NCBI GenBank assembly: GCA_946886255.1
Contig: CAMPIG010000004.1
Location: 1-47,316, forward strand
Source: an uncultured Cellvibrio sp.
Lineage (GTDB): Bacteria; Pseudomonadota; Gammaproteobacteria; Pseudomonadales; Cellvibrionaceae
Reading direction: 5' to 3'
Length of the DNA: 47,316 nucleotides
The translations under genes and the position numbers were made by a program. This document shows, in pieces, positions 7,890 to 17,638 of this stretch. Under the pieces are notes generated by a model. It was not told the DNA's origin. It made no database searches and saw only the letters and a list, made by a program, of their open reading frames with translations. The first letter of the stretch is position 1. Each line of letters begins with the position of its first letter.

Positions 7890-10598
7890 ATGAAACGTCG
7901 AGAACTCTTCAAATACGGCGCAATGGCCGCGTCCCTCCCGTTAATGTCCGGCGCCCGGTTGGGGCGAGCACAGGAATCAACTGCGACTTCGCGCTTCTTC
8001 AACGCCGACCAGTTGGGTTGGCTGGACTCAGCAGAGCCCCAGGCGTTGTGCGGCTATAGCTGGGGCCAACCCTGGCCCCGCGGAAACCTCAAGCAAAAAG
8101 AAGCACTATGTCTCGTTGACTCCGCCGGCAAACGCCAGCCATTGCAAACCTGGGTGATGGCTACCTGGCCCGATGGCTCCGTGAAGTGGACGGGACATGC
8201 GACGGCGGCGCAGCAACCGCTGGGGCGCCAATTCAGTTTGAAAAAAGCCCCGCCGCCCAAGGCCAAATACAACATCAGGGTTCGTGAATCGGATGAGCAA
8301 CTGATTATCGACACAGGCGTGATCCGTTGTGTGGTAAATAAAACAGGCGATGTCATTGTTCACGCAATTGAACGCGGTAAAAAAACCTTGGTGCAAAACG
8401 CGCGCTTGATAGGGCAGCGCCAATCGCAGCCCGAATTTGATAGCGAACAACCATTAACAACAGAAGCGTTTACGGCACAGATTAAAATAGCGGAGCTCGA
8501 ACAGCGCGGCCCATTACGCGCTGTGGTGAAACTCTCGGGCATCCACCGCACTGCTGAAGGCCGCCAGTGGCTACCGTTCTCATTGCGTTTGTATTTTTAT
8601 GCCGGCGGTGACGCGTTGCGCATGAGCCACAGTTTTATTTTTGATGGAGACGAACACCAGGATTTTATTCGCGCGTTAGGTTTGCGCTTTGATGTGCCGC
8701 AGCACGATGAAACCTATAACCGCCACGTGCGTTTTGTAGGCGAGGGCGCCGGTTTGTGGGCGGAGTCGCCGCAGGGCATTACAGGTTTGCGCCGCGATCC
8801 GGGTCAGACTGTACGCGACGCGCAAATAAATGGCGTGGCGACACCGGCGTTAAATACCTGGGATAAACGCGTCAGTGAGCGGCTGCAATACGTTCCCGTG
8901 TGGAATGACTACACTTTGTCGCAGCTTAATGCCAATGGATTCAGCATAAAAAAACGCACAAAACCTGGCCATGCATGGATTGATGCGGATCAAGGTCAAC
9001 GCGCAGCAGGCGTTGCCTACGTGGGTGGTGCAAGTGGCGGTGTACTGTTTGGGATGCGCGATTTTTGGCAATTACATCCCACGCAGATTGATATCCGCAA
9101 TGCGGGGACACCCGCAGCGCAAGCAACCTTATGGATGTGGTCACCAGACGCGCCACCGATGGATTTGCGTTTTTATCACGACGGTATGGGCATGGACACC
9201 TACCCGGAACAGATTGAAGGTTTGGAAATTACTTACGAAGATTACGAGCCGGGCTTCGGTTCACCACAAGGCATTGCGCGCAGCACGGACATCACACTTT
9301 ATGCACTGGACAGCACACCCTCGCGCGAACGTTGCATTGAATTAGCGGATGCTATTCGCAACCCCGCGCAAATTGTTGCTGCGCCGCAAGCATATTTGCA
9401 GGCGGGTGTTTTTGGTAGCCTGTGGAGTTTGCCCGACCGTTCAACCCCGGCGAAGGCCGCAATTGAAGAACGGTTGGATTGGTCGATTGATTATTATCAC
9501 AAGCAAGTGCAACAGCGTCATTGGTACGGCTTCTGGAATTACGGCGATGTGATGCACACCTACGATATTGACCGCCATGTATGGCGCTACGACGTTGGCG
9601 GTTTTGCGTGGGACAACTCCGAACTATCACCCGATCTATGGCTCTGGTATTCCTTTTTGCGTACTGGCGATGCGCGTGCATTTCGCCTTGCGGAAGCCAT
9701 GACTCGCCATACCCGCGATGTCGATATTTATCACCTCGGCCGCTTTGCCGGTTTGGGCACGCGTCACAACGTACAACACTGGGGTTGTAGCGCTAAACAA
9801 CTGCGCATCAGCACATCGGCGTATCGTCGCTTCCATTATTTCCTAACCGCCGATGAGCGCACCGGCGATGTCCTGTGGGAAGTTGCTGAAGCTGATAAAC
9901 AATTGGGCAATTTATTGCCTACACGTAAGGTTGATCCCAATGCCGCTGCTGATAAAAATACGCGCATTGGTGTGGGTACCGATTGGGGTTCTGCAGCGGC
10001 TAATTGGTTAACTGCATGGGAGCGCAGTGGCGACGACCGTTATAAACGCTGGCTGGAAAATGCGATGAAAGCTATCGGCGGTAACGATTTGGGCTTCTTT
10101 GCCGGTGGTTATCACTATGATGTGGCGACAAAAAAAATGTCTGTTATTCCTTCCGATCCGTCAGCATCGGGTAGCGGTGTGCGGGTGTCGCATCTGAGTG
10201 CGGTATTCGGTTTGGTTGAAGTCTGTGCGGAATTAATTCAATTGCTGGATGTACCGGAATTTAAGTCGGCGTGGCTGCGCTACGCGCGTTTCTACAATGC
10301 ACCTGCGGATCAACAAGCTGCCGAGTTTGGTAATAGCTGGAATGGAAATCTAACCACCGCGCACTCACGCTTAACCGCCTATGTTGCGCAACAAACCGGC
10401 GACAAGGCGCTCGCACAGCGCGCCTGGAGTGAATTTTTTCGCGAACGTGATCGCATCCCCGATACCCGACGGGTGGAGGGTCCTTATGTCCTCAATCCGG
10501 TTGATGAAGCCGCGTGGGTGTCGACCAATGACAGCGCGCAATGGGGGCTAGCAGCCATTCAAAATTTGGCCTTAGTTGGTGATGCGCTTGGAAAATAA
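7890..10598 (+). CDS. PL26-type rhamnogalacturonan exolyase, Tat-exported
   Basis: 902 residues from ATG 7890. The N-terminus MKRRELFKYGAMAASLPLMS is a twin-arginine signal. The body resembles the PcRGLX family (PL26): an N-terminal barrel-like domain (about 35-200) with WPDGSVKWTG, a beta domain, then a large helical region (about 500-880) rich in aromatic motifs such as YYHKQVQQRHWYGFWNYGD, which looks like an (alpha/alpha) toroid. PL26 members cleave the rhamnosyl-galacturonate bond exolytically and give unsaturated disaccharides, the substrate of GH105. The frame runs upstream to 7857, but ATG 7890 has GGAG 8 bases before it and starts the Tat signal. Its stop overlaps the next start (TAATG), so the CE12 gene is probably translationally coupled. 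Confidence 0.8.
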   Translation: MKRRELFKYGAMAASLPLMSGARLGRAQESTATSRFFNADQLGWLDSAEPQALCGYSWGQPWPRGNLKQKEALCLVDSAGKRQPLQTWVMATWPDGSVKWTGHATAAQQPLGRQFSLKKAPPPKAKYNIRVRESDEQLIIDTGVIRCVVNKTGDVIVHAIERGKKTLVQNARLIGQRQSQPEFDSEQPLTTEAFTAQIKIAELEQRGPLRAVVKLSGIHRTAEGRQWLPFSLRLYFYAGGDALRMSHSFIFDGDEHQDFIRALGLRFDVPQHDETYNRHVRFVGEGAGLWAESPQGITGLRRDPGQTVRDAQINGVATPALNTWDKRVSERLQYVPVWNDYTLSQLNANGFSIKKRTKPGHAWIDADQGQRAAGVAYVGGASGGVLFGMRDFWQLHPTQIDIRNAGTPAAQATLWMWSPDAPPMDLRFYHDGMGMDTYPEQIEGLEITYEDYEPGFGSPQGIARSTDITLYALDSTPSRERCIELADAIRNPAQIVAAPQAYLQAGVFGSLWSLPDRSTPAKAAIEERLDWSIDYYHKQVQQRHWYGFWNYGDVMHTYDIDRHVWRYDVGGFAWDNSELSPDLWLWYSFLRTGDARAFRLAEAMTRHTRDVDIYHLGRFAGLGTRHNVQHWGCSAKQLRISTSAYRRFHYFLTADERTGDVLWEVAEADKQLGNLLPTRKVDPNAAADKNTRIGVGTDWGSAAANWLTAWERSGDDRYKRWLENAMKAIGGNDLGFFAGGYHYDVATKKMSVIPSDPSASGSGVRVSHLSAVFGLVEVCAELIQLLDVPEFKSAWLRYARFYNAPADQQAAEFGNSWNGNLTTAHSRLTAYVAQQTGDKALAQRAWSEFFRERDRIPDTRRVEGPYVLNPVDEAAWVSTNDSAQWGLAAIQNLALVGDALGK

Positions 10599-12154
10599 TG
10601 TGTGAGTGTAGGATGAAAATAATCGATTGGATTTTTAATGCTTCAGCTTTGTGTATTCTGATTATACTTCAGGTAGGCGTTGCACATGCAGACGTTGAAA
10701 ATACAAATAAATCACCCACCGCTATCTTTATAGCCGGTGACTCAACGGCGGCAACATACACCGATCCGGATCAGCAGGGCTGGGGTGCGGTTTTAGGGGG
10801 TTATATAGATACCGATAAAGCTCGGGTAATCAACCGCGCACGTGGTGGTCGCAGTTCACGCACATTTATTGCGGAAGGTTTGTGGCAAACACTCATCGAT
10901 GACGTTGAGGCGGGTGATATTGTCATCATTCAATTTGGCCACAACGATGCTAGCCCCGTTAACGATGCCAGTCGCGCACGCGGCACCTTGCCCGGTATCG
11001 GTAACGAAAGTGTGGTTATCGACAATCTACTGACCAAGCAACAGGAAACCGTGTACACCTATGGTCACTACCTGCGAAAAATGGTCCATGATGTGCGAAC
11101 GAAAAATGCCACACCGATATTGACGTCGCTTACCCAGAGCAATGTTTGGCAGGGGGGCAAGCTGCGGCGGGGCGGCCGTTATGGGCGATGGGCCTATGAA
11201 ATTGCGCTCGAGCTTGATACCCACTTTGTCGATTTAAATAACCTGGTTGCCGATAAGATGGAAGGCTTGGGTGAAGAAAAAATCGCTGACTTATATCCTA
11301 AAGACAATACGCATTTCAATCTGGATGGCGCTGTGCTTCATGCAGAAACTGCACTGGCAGCATTTAAAGGATTACGCCCCGATATGTTTTCCGGACTGCT
11401 CAACGCTCGCGGTGAAGCTATCGCAACAGATGGAATGACCTGGCTTCGGCTACCTATGCCTGCTAACAATCAATTGCGCTCCGTTTATTTAATTGGCGAC
11501 TCCACCATGCGCAATGGCCGAGCCGATGGTGCCAATGGCGAATGGGGTTGGGGCGATTATTTGCATCAGTATCTGGATACAAACAAAGTTAATGTGGTGA
11601 ATCGTGCGGTTGGCGGTTTAAGCAGTCGCACGTTTTATACCGGTGGTTATTGGCAGCGCACTTTAAATATGATGCGCCCCGGCGATGTTCTGGTTCTGCA
11701 ATTTGGCCACAATGACAACGCGCCTATCAATGACGATAGCCGCGCGCGCGGTACCCTTAAAGGCTACGCCGACAATTTTGAGCAGATTGATAATCTGCTG
11801 ACAGGTCAGTCAGAAATGGTATATAGCTATGGTGCCTACCTGCGTCGCTTTATCGGCGAAGCAGGGGTGCGCGGCATTGATGTAGTGGTATGTTCACCGG
11901 TACCACGTAAAATCTGGAATGGGAAAAAAATCGAGCGCAGCGATAGTTATCCGCTTTGGGCCAGAATCGTTGCAATGCAAAGCGGTGCTGCGTTTATTGA
12001 TCTTCATCACTTGGTTGCCAGCGAATACGATAACCTGGGTCCAAGAAAGGTTAATGCACTCTTTGCAGATAAACATACTCACACCAGCGAGCCTGGTGCT
12101 GAACTCACTGCTCGCGTTGTTGCAAACGAATTAAAACCGCTTGTAGGTTTTTAA
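10598..12154 (+). CDS. Two-domain SGNH rhamnogalacturonan acetylesterase (tandem CE12)
   Basis: 518 residues: a signal peptide (MKIIDWIFNASALCI.., cleavage near AHA-DVEN) and two SGNH/CE12 domains in tandem. Domain 1 (about 40-265) has GDST with S49, GHND (114-117) and DNTH with D236/H239. Domain 2 (about 292-515) has GDST with S302, GHND (370-373) and the variant DKHTH, where the Asp column of DxxH is K492 and an Asp precedes it. The domains share long identical stretches (NRA.GG.SSRTF, LQFGHND, DDSRARGTL-like), so they arose by internal duplication. Such enzymes remove acetyl groups from galacturonate in RG-I. The start may be ATG 10598, overlapping the PL26 stop, or ATG 10613, which begins the signal peptide. 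Confidence 0.85.
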   Translation: MCECRMKIIDWIFNASALCILIILQVGVAHADVENTNKSPTAIFIAGDSTAATYTDPDQQGWGAVLGGYIDTDKARVINRARGGRSSRTFIAEGLWQTLIDDVEAGDIVIIQFGHNDASPVNDASRARGTLPGIGNESVVIDNLLTKQQETVYTYGHYLRKMVHDVRTKNATPILTSLTQSNVWQGGKLRRGGRYGRWAYEIALELDTHFVDLNNLVADKMEGLGEEKIADLYPKDNTHFNLDGAVLHAETALAAFKGLRPDMFSGLLNARGEAIATDGMTWLRLPMPANNQLRSVYLIGDSTMRNGRADGANGEWGWGDYLHQYLDTNKVNVVNRAVGGLSSRTFYTGGYWQRTLNMMRPGDVLVLQFGHNDNAPINDDSRARGTLKGYADNFEQIDNLLTGQSEMVYSYGAYLRRFIGEAGVRGIDVVVCSPVPRKIWNGKKIERSDSYPLWARIVAMQSGAAFIDLHHLVASEYDNLGPRKVNALFADKHTHTSEPGAELTARVVANELKPLVGF

Positions 12155-12198
12155 AAAAGACACCAATACTGCTGCTGCAGACCGGCGTTTTAATTATC

Positions 12199-13554
12199 TT
12201 ATTGCGAAGCAGAAGTCTTGTGCGGTGCGTTCGGCGCATCAACCAGCGGATCAAAAGCTAAATCTTTTACAGCCTGCCGCTCGGCATTGCGGCGATTAAA
12301 CTCACGGATTTCATCAGCGGTTGCCTTATCTGACAAGGGAGTTGGAGGTATGTCACTGGGATGATAGGTCGGGGTGGGAGGTTTAGGTAATTGCACTGGC
12401 AGCGCTGCAACGTCATCCTTCAATTTTGCAACTTCCAGTCCCGCTAGAATAAATGCACCTGATGCATAAAGCATAGTTGTTTCGCGTTTGGTGGGTACTG
12501 GTTGGTCGCCCGCCGACTGTACTTGTCCCAGAATACCACTCGGTAGTATATAGTTATTTAATCCAGCCCATCCCTCGAGTACATGCGGCAAATAGGTATT
12601 GCGGTCAAGCAAGCCGTGATTGATGCCAAAGGCCATAGCATAGGTAAAAAAGGCGGTGCCGGAGGTTTCCGGTTCGGGATAAGCTTCAATATCCAGCAGG
12701 CTGGTGCGCCAGAGTCCATCCGGTTGTTGTAAGCTGGCAATGCTTGCCATCATTTCCTGAAACAATTTTATATACCGAGAACGCGTCGGATACTGTTTCG
12801 GCATATTCTCGAGAATACGCGCAATACCGGCAACAACCCAGCCTTGTCCGCGCGACCAGAATATTTTTTTTCCGTTGGGTGAACGTCGCTCGATAAAGCG
12901 CTCATCGCGTGCAAATAAATGAGCATCCTTGTCATACAGCCGGTCGTAAACGCGCCAGAACTGGATATCCATTGCATCAATATATTTCGGGTCGTCCGTG
13001 ATTGCCGACATACGGGTCAGCACTGGCGGAGCCATAAACAGGGAGTCGCACCACCACCAGACTAAACGTTCAGGCGCCGGTGTGAGTTTCAGATAGGGTA
13101 GTGTAAAGTCCAGTCGCTGTTGCAACGGCATGATAACACCGGGCAAACCAGTGCGCAGATAAATGTCCTGATATAAATCGCCAATAGCTTGATCATCGGC
13201 GTTAATTAAATGCACAGGCGCGCCATGACCCTGATGTGCATAATTAAAATGCCGTGCAGTTTGCAAGTTAAAATCGAGCACATCTGGAACATCAGTCACG
13301 TCAACAAGTTTAGCGGTGCCGACAAAAAAGGTAGCGGAAATCCAGTTGGTATTGATCGCTCGCCGTTTAAGTTGCGGACCTGTTTCTATTGCTTTCAGTT
13401 GTGCCACTTCGGCAGAGGCAAGTCTTTTTACAACAGCTATAACCTTATCCGGCGAGGGAACTGCCTCGCTGTTCGATAGCGCATGTATGGGTGTAGCCAA
13501 CAGGTTGACGCTAACAGCCAGGGCAATTGCAAAAGATTGCGTGATTCTCACCAT
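12199..13554 (-). CDS. Exported GH105 unsaturated rhamnogalacturonyl hydrolase
   Basis: 451 residues. Signal peptide residues 1-25 (MVRITQSFAIALAVSVNLLA, cleavage near IHA-LSNS). The GH105 core follows: WWWCDSLFM with D170 at the catalytic Asp and WSRGQGWVVAGI as the conserved helix. A proline-rich, charged tail (about 385-451) extends past the usual fold and has no recognised role. Its export suggests that unsaturated galacturonate is removed in the periplasm from PL11/PL26 products, complementing the cytoplasmic GH105. It is the last gene of the minus-strand run TBDR - PL11 - CPBP - GH105. No decamer array lies directly upstream, so it may depend on read-through. Confidence 0.88.
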   Translation of the reverse strand: MVRITQSFAIALAVSVNLLATPIHALSNSEAVPSPDKVIAVVKRLASAEVAQLKAIETGPQLKRRAINTNWISATFFVGTAKLVDVTDVPDVLDFNLQTARHFNYAHQGHGAPVHLINADDQAIGDLYQDIYLRTGLPGVIMPLQQRLDFTLPYLKLTPAPERLVWWWCDSLFMAPPVLTRMSAITDDPKYIDAMDIQFWRVYDRLYDKDAHLFARDERFIERRSPNGKKIFWSRGQGWVVAGIARILENMPKQYPTRSRYIKLFQEMMASIASLQQPDGLWRTSLLDIEAYPEPETSGTAFFTYAMAFGINHGLLDRNTYLPHVLEGWAGLNNYILPSGILGQVQSAGDQPVPTKRETTMLYASGAFILAGLEVAKLKDDVAALPVQLPKPPTPTYHPSDIPPTPLSDKATADEIREFNRRNAERQAVKDLAFDPLVDAPNAPHKTSASQ

Positions 13555-13632
13555 ATTGTCTCTTCTCTATCGTAAGAACTTTCTGATAAATAATGCCGAT
13601 CCGACACGCAGTTCGTGGTTGATTCCGCCCGT

Positions 13633-14502
13633 CTAATTATTTCCTGTTTTTATTCTATTTACTGCCAGAAAGAAAACGACTGTTACTGATAAAGATACTG
13701 CCATAATTATTATGAAACTTGATCCCAACAATGATGAGTCGCCAGCAGCCGCATACATTTTTGTCAGATTCGCCTGACTTGAGCCATGGAGCAGCATGGC
13801 AAGCAAAATGCTCCCTCTTGTATTTTTGAATATCCAGGTCAGCATGACAGATATTCCAATTGTAAACACAGAACTGGCTGTTATCATAAGTAATACTTTC
13901 GTTAAAGAACCTGTAGTCGCCCATTGAGACGTAATCCAGAGCGGGTAATGCCAAACGCTCCAAATAATGCCCACAATTAAGGAGGCCCTGATCCATCTAT
14001 GCATGGATAATATTCTGGAAAGCATAAAACCTCGCCAGCCAAGTTCTTCAGTAATATAGTATGCTGCGCTAATCAACGCTATCTGCATCCAACTTGAGAG
14101 ATAACCTGTAACTGTTGGAAGTATTAATTCTGTGTTTGCAAGTTGTGCCCAAAGAAACAACCCAATCCATTGTGGAATGACTGGTAATATAAGTGCCAAT
14201 AAATACCATCGGACTGAAACTTTCCATGTAACAAGCTTCATAAAAAGCTCTTTAAGCCCGGATTTCCCTCTATAAATCAAGGTAACGATAATTGCTGAAA
14301 TCATGGGGCCGGAGCCGAATAACAAGGGAAGGCTTCCAGTCGCATTTTTGAATGATTCAATATCTCCGTTCTTAAAATCTGGTGGTAGTTGCGCTATTAT
14401 GAATAGCACAGATGACCAGGATATAAGCACGGATATAATCAGGAAAACTATCAACTCCTTTGTTAGAAATTGCTTTTCACCGGATATCATGTAAGTAGGC
14501 AT
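13633..14502 (-). CDS. CPBP (CAAX/ABI) family intramembrane glutamic protease
   Basis: 289 residues with about eight hydrophobic segments. Family motifs: EELGWRGFM with E152, E153 and R157, then WSVWHYPLW with H185, and a third His in LLHGSSQAN. The fold is that of Rce1-like membrane proteases, which are often linked to bacteriocin immunity or protein maturation; none has a known part in pectin use. By eye the gene is AT-richer than its neighbours and uses codons such as AAA, ATA and TTA more. It lies between PL11 and the exported GH105 in the same direction, and a long inverted repeat sits just upstream. It is probably a later insertion (inference). The start is uncertain: ATG 14502 has no clear ribosome binding site, and ATG 14490 is an alternative. 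Confidence 0.85.
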   Translation of the reverse strand: MPTYMISGEKQFLTKELIVFLIISVLISWSSVLFIIAQLPPDFKNGDIESFKNATGSLPLLFGSGPMISAIIVTLIYRGKSGLKELFMKLVTWKVSVRWYLLALILPVIPQWIGLFLWAQLANTELILPTVTGYLSSWMQIALISAAYYITEELGWRGFMLSRILSMHRWIRASLIVGIIWSVWHYPLWITSQWATTGSLTKVLLMITASSVFTIGISVMLTWIFKNTRGSILLAMLLHGSSQANLTKMYAAAGDSSLLGSSFIIIMAVSLSVTVVFFLAVNRIKTGNN

Positions 14503-14592
14503 TAAGATTTGAACTCATATTTTTACCGATGTCATCCAGTGTATTGTTGCGGAGTCATTGTCATGGCTTAACGGCAAGGTTCATGTGTATGG

Positions 14593-14658
14593 AAAGTTGC
14601 GTGTTTGAGGGCGAGGATTTTCCAAAGAAAAATCGGAGGCCAGCAAACAAGCAACTTT
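14593..14658. repeat. 15-bp inverted repeat between PL11 and the CPBP gene
   Basis: AAAGTTGCGTGTTTG (14593-14607) and CAAACAAGCAACTTT (14644-14658) match as reverse complements at 14 of 15 positions around a 36-base loop that itself can form ATTTT/AAAAT pairing. There is no U-tract typical of a terminator. The rest of the 243-base gap 14503-14745 shows no other feature. It may be the end of a lost or small mobile element or an mRNA-stabilising structure. Confidence 0.5.
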
Positions 14659-14745
14659 GTAATAGCTAAGATTAGCAATTTTTTATACACGATGTTTGTG
14701 CGCTACGCGGGTGAATCCACCTGGTAAAGAAGGCATGTTTCCTGG

Positions 14746-17565
14746 TTAAAACAAGACCATCGCCTCAGGCGTAGTATTCACCGTTGTGCCATCTTCCATG
14801 GTCAGCTTAAACATATACCAATAGGTGGTACCCGCGACCAGATCGGTACTATCAACCATCGTGCCTTGTTCAGGAGCGCTGGCGAGTATCCGAGTCCGAC
14901 CACTGGCCTGATTGCGAGTATTGCGATAGATCTCCACCACTCTTATCGGCGGAAAGTTTTGCAGCTGCCAGCTAAGGCTGATACCGGCGTCGGAGCGGCT
15001 GCTGGTTAAATTGGTTTTCGGATCAAGAACTGTTGCTATATAAGTAGGTTCCGTACGAATAATTTCATTGCTAATGGCGTCATCAAATTCGAGCCAGTAA
15101 TAATAATTACTTCCGGCTGTGGCGCTGGCGTCAGCCCAGGAAAAGGTCTCGCCAGCGGGCGAGCCGACCAATTGGCTTGCAGTAAAATCAGCAGGTGAGT
15201 TTTCATCCGGAGTTTCTGCGCGATATACCGAAATACCGCGAATTTCCATGTTCCTGGTGCGCCATGTAAGCTGCACCGGCACTTTATTATTGATGATATT
15301 GAAATCCAGTTGCGGAATTAAACTGACGGACAATCGAGCTTTGGATACACCGGGATCGATCCTGGTTTTGCCTTTTTTACCTTTAATTTCCGCCCAGTAA
15401 TAATAATCAACATCCGGTACTACCTGCATATCTACCAGCTCCGGATGTGCGCCACTGACATGTCCAATTTTGGTTTTTGTTGCAGGATCACTGCTGGTGC
15501 TGCGAAAAATTTCTGCGCCTTTGATGTTGATTTTATGCGTATAGAGGCTGACCACAATTTTATCGGCATAGCTATGAGCAACCAGTTTTGCCCATTTGCT
15601 GCCGCCATTGGTTGTGGCGTTATAGTCGGGTATAGCGCGGGTATCTGAACCCAGATAAAAATTCGGGTGCGGTGGCTGGTTATAGCCAACGTTTTGCCAG
15701 GCGATAGCGGTTCTGTATTGCGGATTTTGCATCAACGTGGGAATGCGATACCGGGTTGGAAGGGTAGTAGAAAACATCATCAGCGCGGAACTGTCGGCAT
15801 TCGCCCAGATAACTTCTTCACGCCAATCACCAAACACATCGGCAGATAATGCCGGCGTCGCCTTGGTGCCATTACCGGAAACAGCGTTAAACGCAGTACC
15901 TTCCAAAAGCGGAACAGAAACCTGATTTTCGTAATCCCATTTAGAGATTGTGGTGCCATCAAGAATTTCGCGCAGTAAATCGCCATCCCACCACGAAGCG
16001 AAATTCATTTGCGGAGGGCGTGTGTCTGAGATCAAGGTGCCGTTGGCGGCGACTAAGCCACCGCGCGATGCCCAGTTTTCATTGCCAACAAAACGCGGAT
16101 CAATATCCATGCTGATGCCGCGCCCGACATCGGCGCCATTGCTTGGTCGGCTCCATAAAATTTCACCGGTGGCTGCATCGTGCAGCTCCACCCCGTATTC
16201 AACACCGTCTTTGGTGTAGCACGAAGGGCACTCATGCACCATAAAAATTTCCTGGCCGGGGCGTTCGGGATCTATATCAGTGAGATGCATCGCATCACCG
16301 TGACCCAGATCAGTACTGTACAGTGCGCGGCCATTGTCATCGATCACGGCTGCACCATAAACAATTTCATCGCGGCCATCGCCGTCTACGTCACCCACGG
16401 TCACACTGTGTGCTCCCTGGCCGTAAACAATTTCATCACCGCCGCCGTTGTTGGTATCAAATACCCACCGCTCACTGAAGCGTCCTTCAACCCAATCGAA
16501 CGCGGCAACAACGGCGCGGGTATAGTAACCGCGAGCCATAAACAGACTTGGCTTTTGTCCATCCAGATACGCCACGCCTGCTAGAAAACGATCCACTCGA
16601 TTGCCATAATTATCGCCCCAATTATTGACATCGCCGCGTGGCGGAACATAGTTGACAGTGTCCAGTGCTTCGCCGGACAAACCATCAAACATTGTCAGAT
16701 ACTCAGGGCCTTCCAAAATATAGCCGGCAGCGTTGCGATAATCCGCTGTTGCATCGCCAATTGTGGTACCGCGTCCGTCGACCGTGCCATCAGCAGTCTT
16801 CATGGCAATTTCGGCCCGTCCATTGCCATCAAAATCATACGCAATAAACTGTGTGTAGTGCGCACCGGCACGAATATTTTTGCCGAGGTCAATGCGCCAG
16901 AGTTGTTTGCCTTCCAATGTGTAGGCGTCGATAAATACATTACCGGTATAACCACTTTGGGAATTGTCTTTAGCGTTGCTCGGGTTCCATTTCAAAATGA
17001 CTTCGTAGCGTCCATCGCCGTTCAAATCCGCCACGCTCGCGTCGTTGACGCTGTAACTGTATTCGGCTCCGAGAACAGAATCATTTTCTGGTTTGTTCAA
17101 TGGAATATTTAAATACGGAGTAACCCAAGGCATTACAACCTTGTCAGCTGTGTTCCAGTGATAATGTTCACCGTCAGCAACTATCTGATACTGGTCGGTC
17201 GCTTTGCCATCGGTATCGAGATAGAAGGTGGCATTTTCAATCGGTTTTTTATTGATTTTTTTGCCGTTGCGGAAAATAGTAAACCGCTGTTTAGCGGAAT
17301 CTTTGTTTAGCAGACGCCAGCTAACAGCGTTACCGGACTCAGTGGGGATAACGACCAACCCCCGGTCGAGATCCTCCACCAGTTTTCCACCACATGTTTT
17401 TGCGTGCGCACGATGACAAGGCTTTTTATCGTAGGAGTGGAGTTGGTGTGCACTAGTCATATTGGCTGCGATGAGGAGTGTGGCGAATAGTGGCGCGTAG
17501 GCCACCTTAAAAAAAATGCTTTTTTTGAGAGTTGCTGTCGGTGATCTATCCATGGAGCTGTTCAT
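14746..17565 (-). CDS. Rhamnogalacturonan endolyase, PL11, with C-terminal beta domains
   Basis: 939 residues. Signal peptide 1-39 (cleavage near TSA-HQLH). The PL11 catalytic beta-propeller spans about 60-645 and carries the calcium-loop motifs usual for the family: DLNGDGRYE (180-188), DFDGNGRAE (244-252), DVDGDGRDE (392-400). The C-terminal 290 residues form three fibronectin-III-like modules marked by repeated YYYW/YWYMF strands (about 655-745, 750-845, 850-939). PL11 endolyases cut the RG-I backbone by beta-elimination; Cellvibrio japonicus has a similar enzyme. AAGGAG stands 10 bases before the ATG. It is separated from the upstream receptor gene only by a terminator-like hairpin, so its level may be set by read-through. 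Confidence 0.92.
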   Translation of the reverse strand: MNSSMDRSPTATLKKSIFFKVAYAPLFATLLIAANMTSAHQLHSYDKKPCHRAHAKTCGGKLVEDLDRGLVVIPTESGNAVSWRLLNKDSAKQRFTIFRNGKKINKKPIENATFYLDTDGKATDQYQIVADGEHYHWNTADKVVMPWVTPYLNIPLNKPENDSVLGAEYSYSVNDASVADLNGDGRYEVILKWNPSNAKDNSQSGYTGNVFIDAYTLEGKQLWRIDLGKNIRAGAHYTQFIAYDFDGNGRAEIAMKTADGTVDGRGTTIGDATADYRNAAGYILEGPEYLTMFDGLSGEALDTVNYVPPRGDVNNWGDNYGNRVDRFLAGVAYLDGQKPSLFMARGYYTRAVVAAFDWVEGRFSERWVFDTNNGGGDEIVYGQGAHSVTVGDVDGDGRDEIVYGAAVIDDNGRALYSTDLGHGDAMHLTDIDPERPGQEIFMVHECPSCYTKDGVEYGVELHDAATGEILWSRPSNGADVGRGISMDIDPRFVGNENWASRGGLVAANGTLISDTRPPQMNFASWWDGDLLREILDGTTISKWDYENQVSVPLLEGTAFNAVSGNGTKATPALSADVFGDWREEVIWANADSSALMMFSTTLPTRYRIPTLMQNPQYRTAIAWQNVGYNQPPHPNFYLGSDTRAIPDYNATTNGGSKWAKLVAHSYADKIVVSLYTHKINIKGAEIFRSTSSDPATKTKIGHVSGAHPELVDMQVVPDVDYYYWAEIKGKKGKTRIDPGVSKARLSVSLIPQLDFNIINNKVPVQLTWRTRNMEIRGISVYRAETPDENSPADFTASQLVGSPAGETFSWADASATAGSNYYYWLEFDDAISNEIIRTEPTYIATVLDPKTNLTSSRSDAGISLSWQLQNFPPIRVVEIYRNTRNQASGRTRILASAPEQGTMVDSTDLVAGTTYWYMFKLTMEDGTTVNTTPEAMVLF

Positions 17566-17593
17566 AATCTGTAGTCTCCTTAAACGTGAGCGA

Positions 17594-17627
17594 TAAAAAA
17601 ACCCCGGTGTTTAATCGGGGTTTTTTG
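17594..17627 (-). terminator. Symmetrical terminator/attenuator between TonB receptor 1 and PL11
   Basis: ACCCCG (17601-17606) and CGGGGT (17616-17621) with a 9-base loop, flanked by six A's and six T's, so it can act in both directions. It lies 11 bases past the receptor stop and before the same-strand PL11 gene. I saw no promoter between it and PL11. Confidence 0.85.
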
Positions 17628-17638
17628 TTCGCGTTGAT

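Noticed and set aside
8971..9345. Frame of 124 codons inside the PL26 gene
   Set aside because: Same-strand shadow in another frame of a well-supported large gene, with no start signal.
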